NCBI GenBank assembly: GCA_004347925.1 | Contig: QNVD01000264.1 | Location: forward strand, 1 to 7,088 | DNA length: 7,088 nt | Reading direction: 5' to 3' | Origin: Hadesarchaea archaeon | GTDB lineage: Archaea > Hadarchaeota > Hadarchaeia > Hadarchaeales > WYZ-LMO6 | Shown: positions 6,364 through 7,088 of the stretch, in pieces | How positions within the stretch are numbered: the stretch's first letter is position 1 | Layout: every line of letters starts with the position of its first letter | The notes under the pieces: generated by a model | Seen by the model: only the letters and a program-made list of their open reading frames with translations | Database searches by the model: none | Told to the model about the DNA's origin: nothing | Made by a program: the position numbers and the translations under genes

Positions 6364-7088
6364 ATGGTCGTGCTGATGGACGGGAAGGCCCTGGCGGAGG
6401 AGATCAAGGGGGAGCTGAGGAGGAGGGTGGAGGGGCTGAGGGAGAGGGGCATCACCCCCACCCTAGCCACCCTGCTGGTGGGGGACCACCCCGCCTCCAG
6501 AACCTACGTGGAGGGGAAGAGGAGGGACTGCGCTGAGGTGGGGATCTCCTTCAGGCTGCACCACTTCCCCGCCTCCGTGGAGGAGGGGGAGCTGAGGGAG
6601 CTCATCAGGCGGCTGAACGAGGAGGAGGGGGTCCACGGGATTTTCCTGCAGCTCCCCGTTCCCCCCCACCTGGACCCCAGGAGGCTGGTGGAGGAGATCT
6701 CCCCGGGGAAGGACGTGGACGGGCTCCACCCCTACAACGTGGGGAGGCTCTGGAAGGGACAGTACGATCCGGAGAGGAGCCTCCTCCCCTGCACCCCCAG
6801 GGGGATCCTGAAGCTCCTGGACAGGTACGGGGTGGAGGTGGGGGGGCGCCTGGTGGTCATCATCAACAGGAGCGACCTGGTGGGGAAGCCCCTGGCCAAG
6901 CTCCTGCTGGACAGGGATGCCAGCGTCCTCCTCTGCCACTCCAGGACCAGGAACCTGGAGGGGAGGACCAGGGAGGCTGAGGTGGTGGTTTCGGCGGTGG
7001 GGAGGAGGCCCTCCTTCGTCCTCACCGGGGAGATGATAAGGGAGGGGGCCGTGGTGGTGGATGTGGGGATGAACTACGTGGGGGGGAG
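6364..7088 (+). CDS. folD: Bifunctional methylene-THF dehydrogenase / methenyl-THF cyclohydrolase (3' end outside window)
   Basis: 241 codons are visible of a family that is usually 280-295 residues. It interconverts 5,10-methylene-, 5,10-methenyl- and 10-formyl-tetrahydrofolate, and so supplies the formyl donor for PurH. Seen: an N-terminal DGKALAEEIK; the active-site helix TYVEGKRRDCAEVGI with Tyr48 and the catalytic Lys52; GIFLQLPVP with Gln96; PGKDVDGLHPYNVGRL with Asp119; LPCTPRGI (141-148); the dinucleotide fold VVIINRSDLVGKPLA; VLLCHSRT; VVVSAVGRRPSF; VVVDVGMNYV near the edge. The four catalytic residues keep the spacing of E. coli FolD (Tyr50, Lys54, Gln98, Asp121) with a constant offset of two. 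The usual Gly of the cofactor-loop GRS is Asn, giving INRS. The missing part should hold the conserved TPVPGGVGPMT-type motif. No frameshift or stop is seen up to base 7088. It is in an operon with purB. Confidence 0.95.
   Translation, partial: MVVLMDGKALAEEIKGELRRRVEGLRERGITPTLATLLVGDHPASRTYVEGKRRDCAEVGISFRLHHFPASVEEGELRELIRRLNEEEGVHGIFLQLPVPPHLDPRRLVEEISPGKDVDGLHPYNVGRLWKGQYDPERSLLPCTPRGILKLLDRYGVEVGGRLVVIINRSDLVGKPLAKLLLDRDASVLLCHSRTRNLEGRTREAEVVVSAVGRRPSFVLTGEMIREGAVVVDVGMNYVGG

Noticed and set aside
6376..6378. Second in-frame ATG as the folD start
   Set aside because: The GAGGG at the purB stop is correctly spaced for 6364, not 6376; both would give a plausible N-terminus.
1..7088. tRNA, rRNA, CRISPR array, insertion sequence, attachment site or defence system
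   Set aside because: No direct-repeat arrays, transposase motifs, terminal repeats or RNA-gene signatures were seen; nearly all bases are covered by metabolic genes.

Overview
The window reads as part of the chromosome of a GC-rich archaeon, probably a thermophile. By eye it is about two thirds G+C. Arginine is coded almost only by AGG (about 25 of 28 Arg codons in the folD fragment by hand count), and ATA isoleucine codons are common. The few AT-rich islands lie about 24-28 bases upstream of the start codons of first-in-operon genes, where an archaeal TATA box would sit for leaderless mRNAs. Genes inside operons instead carry GGAGG-type ribosome binding sites. The domain call is an inference, because there is no rRNA or other taxonomic marker. 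All genes share the same composition, so nothing looks recently imported.

Layout from left to right. The 3' end of an IMP dehydrogenase gene (guaB, + strand, 1-535) meets a minus-strand block end to end. The two stop codons share one CTAG palindrome at 532-535. The minus-strand block, in transcription order, is purH (4853-3321), a beta-keto acid cleavage enzyme (BKACE, 3283-2354), and the two subunits of a family I CoA-transferase (2306-1290 and 1293-532, joined by an ATGA overlap). purH is divergent from purB (4907-6355, + strand), with one AT-rich element at 4874-4884 between them. purB is followed 8 bases later by folD, which runs off the right edge. Intergenic space is minimal (37, 47, 53 and 8 bases) and no stretch over 300 bases lacks a gene.

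How the genes fit together. Four of the seven genes surround IMP. FolD makes 10-formyl-tetrahydrofolate. PurH uses it to make IMP from AICAR. PurB acts twice, producing AICAR upstream and AMP from adenylosuccinate downstream. GuaB sends IMP toward GMP. The remaining three genes form a compact acyl-CoA unit. BKACE enzymes convert a 3-keto acid plus acetyl-CoA into acetoacetate plus a new acyl-CoA, and the adjacent CoA-transferase could then move CoA between that acyl-CoA and acetoacetate or another acid. Its substrate cannot be read from the sequence. This BKACE/CoA-transferase unit is the least understood part of the window. Other points of interest are the shared promoter, a hairpin that would bury the ribosome binding site of gctA, and an adenylosuccinate lyase that resembles the animal enzyme.
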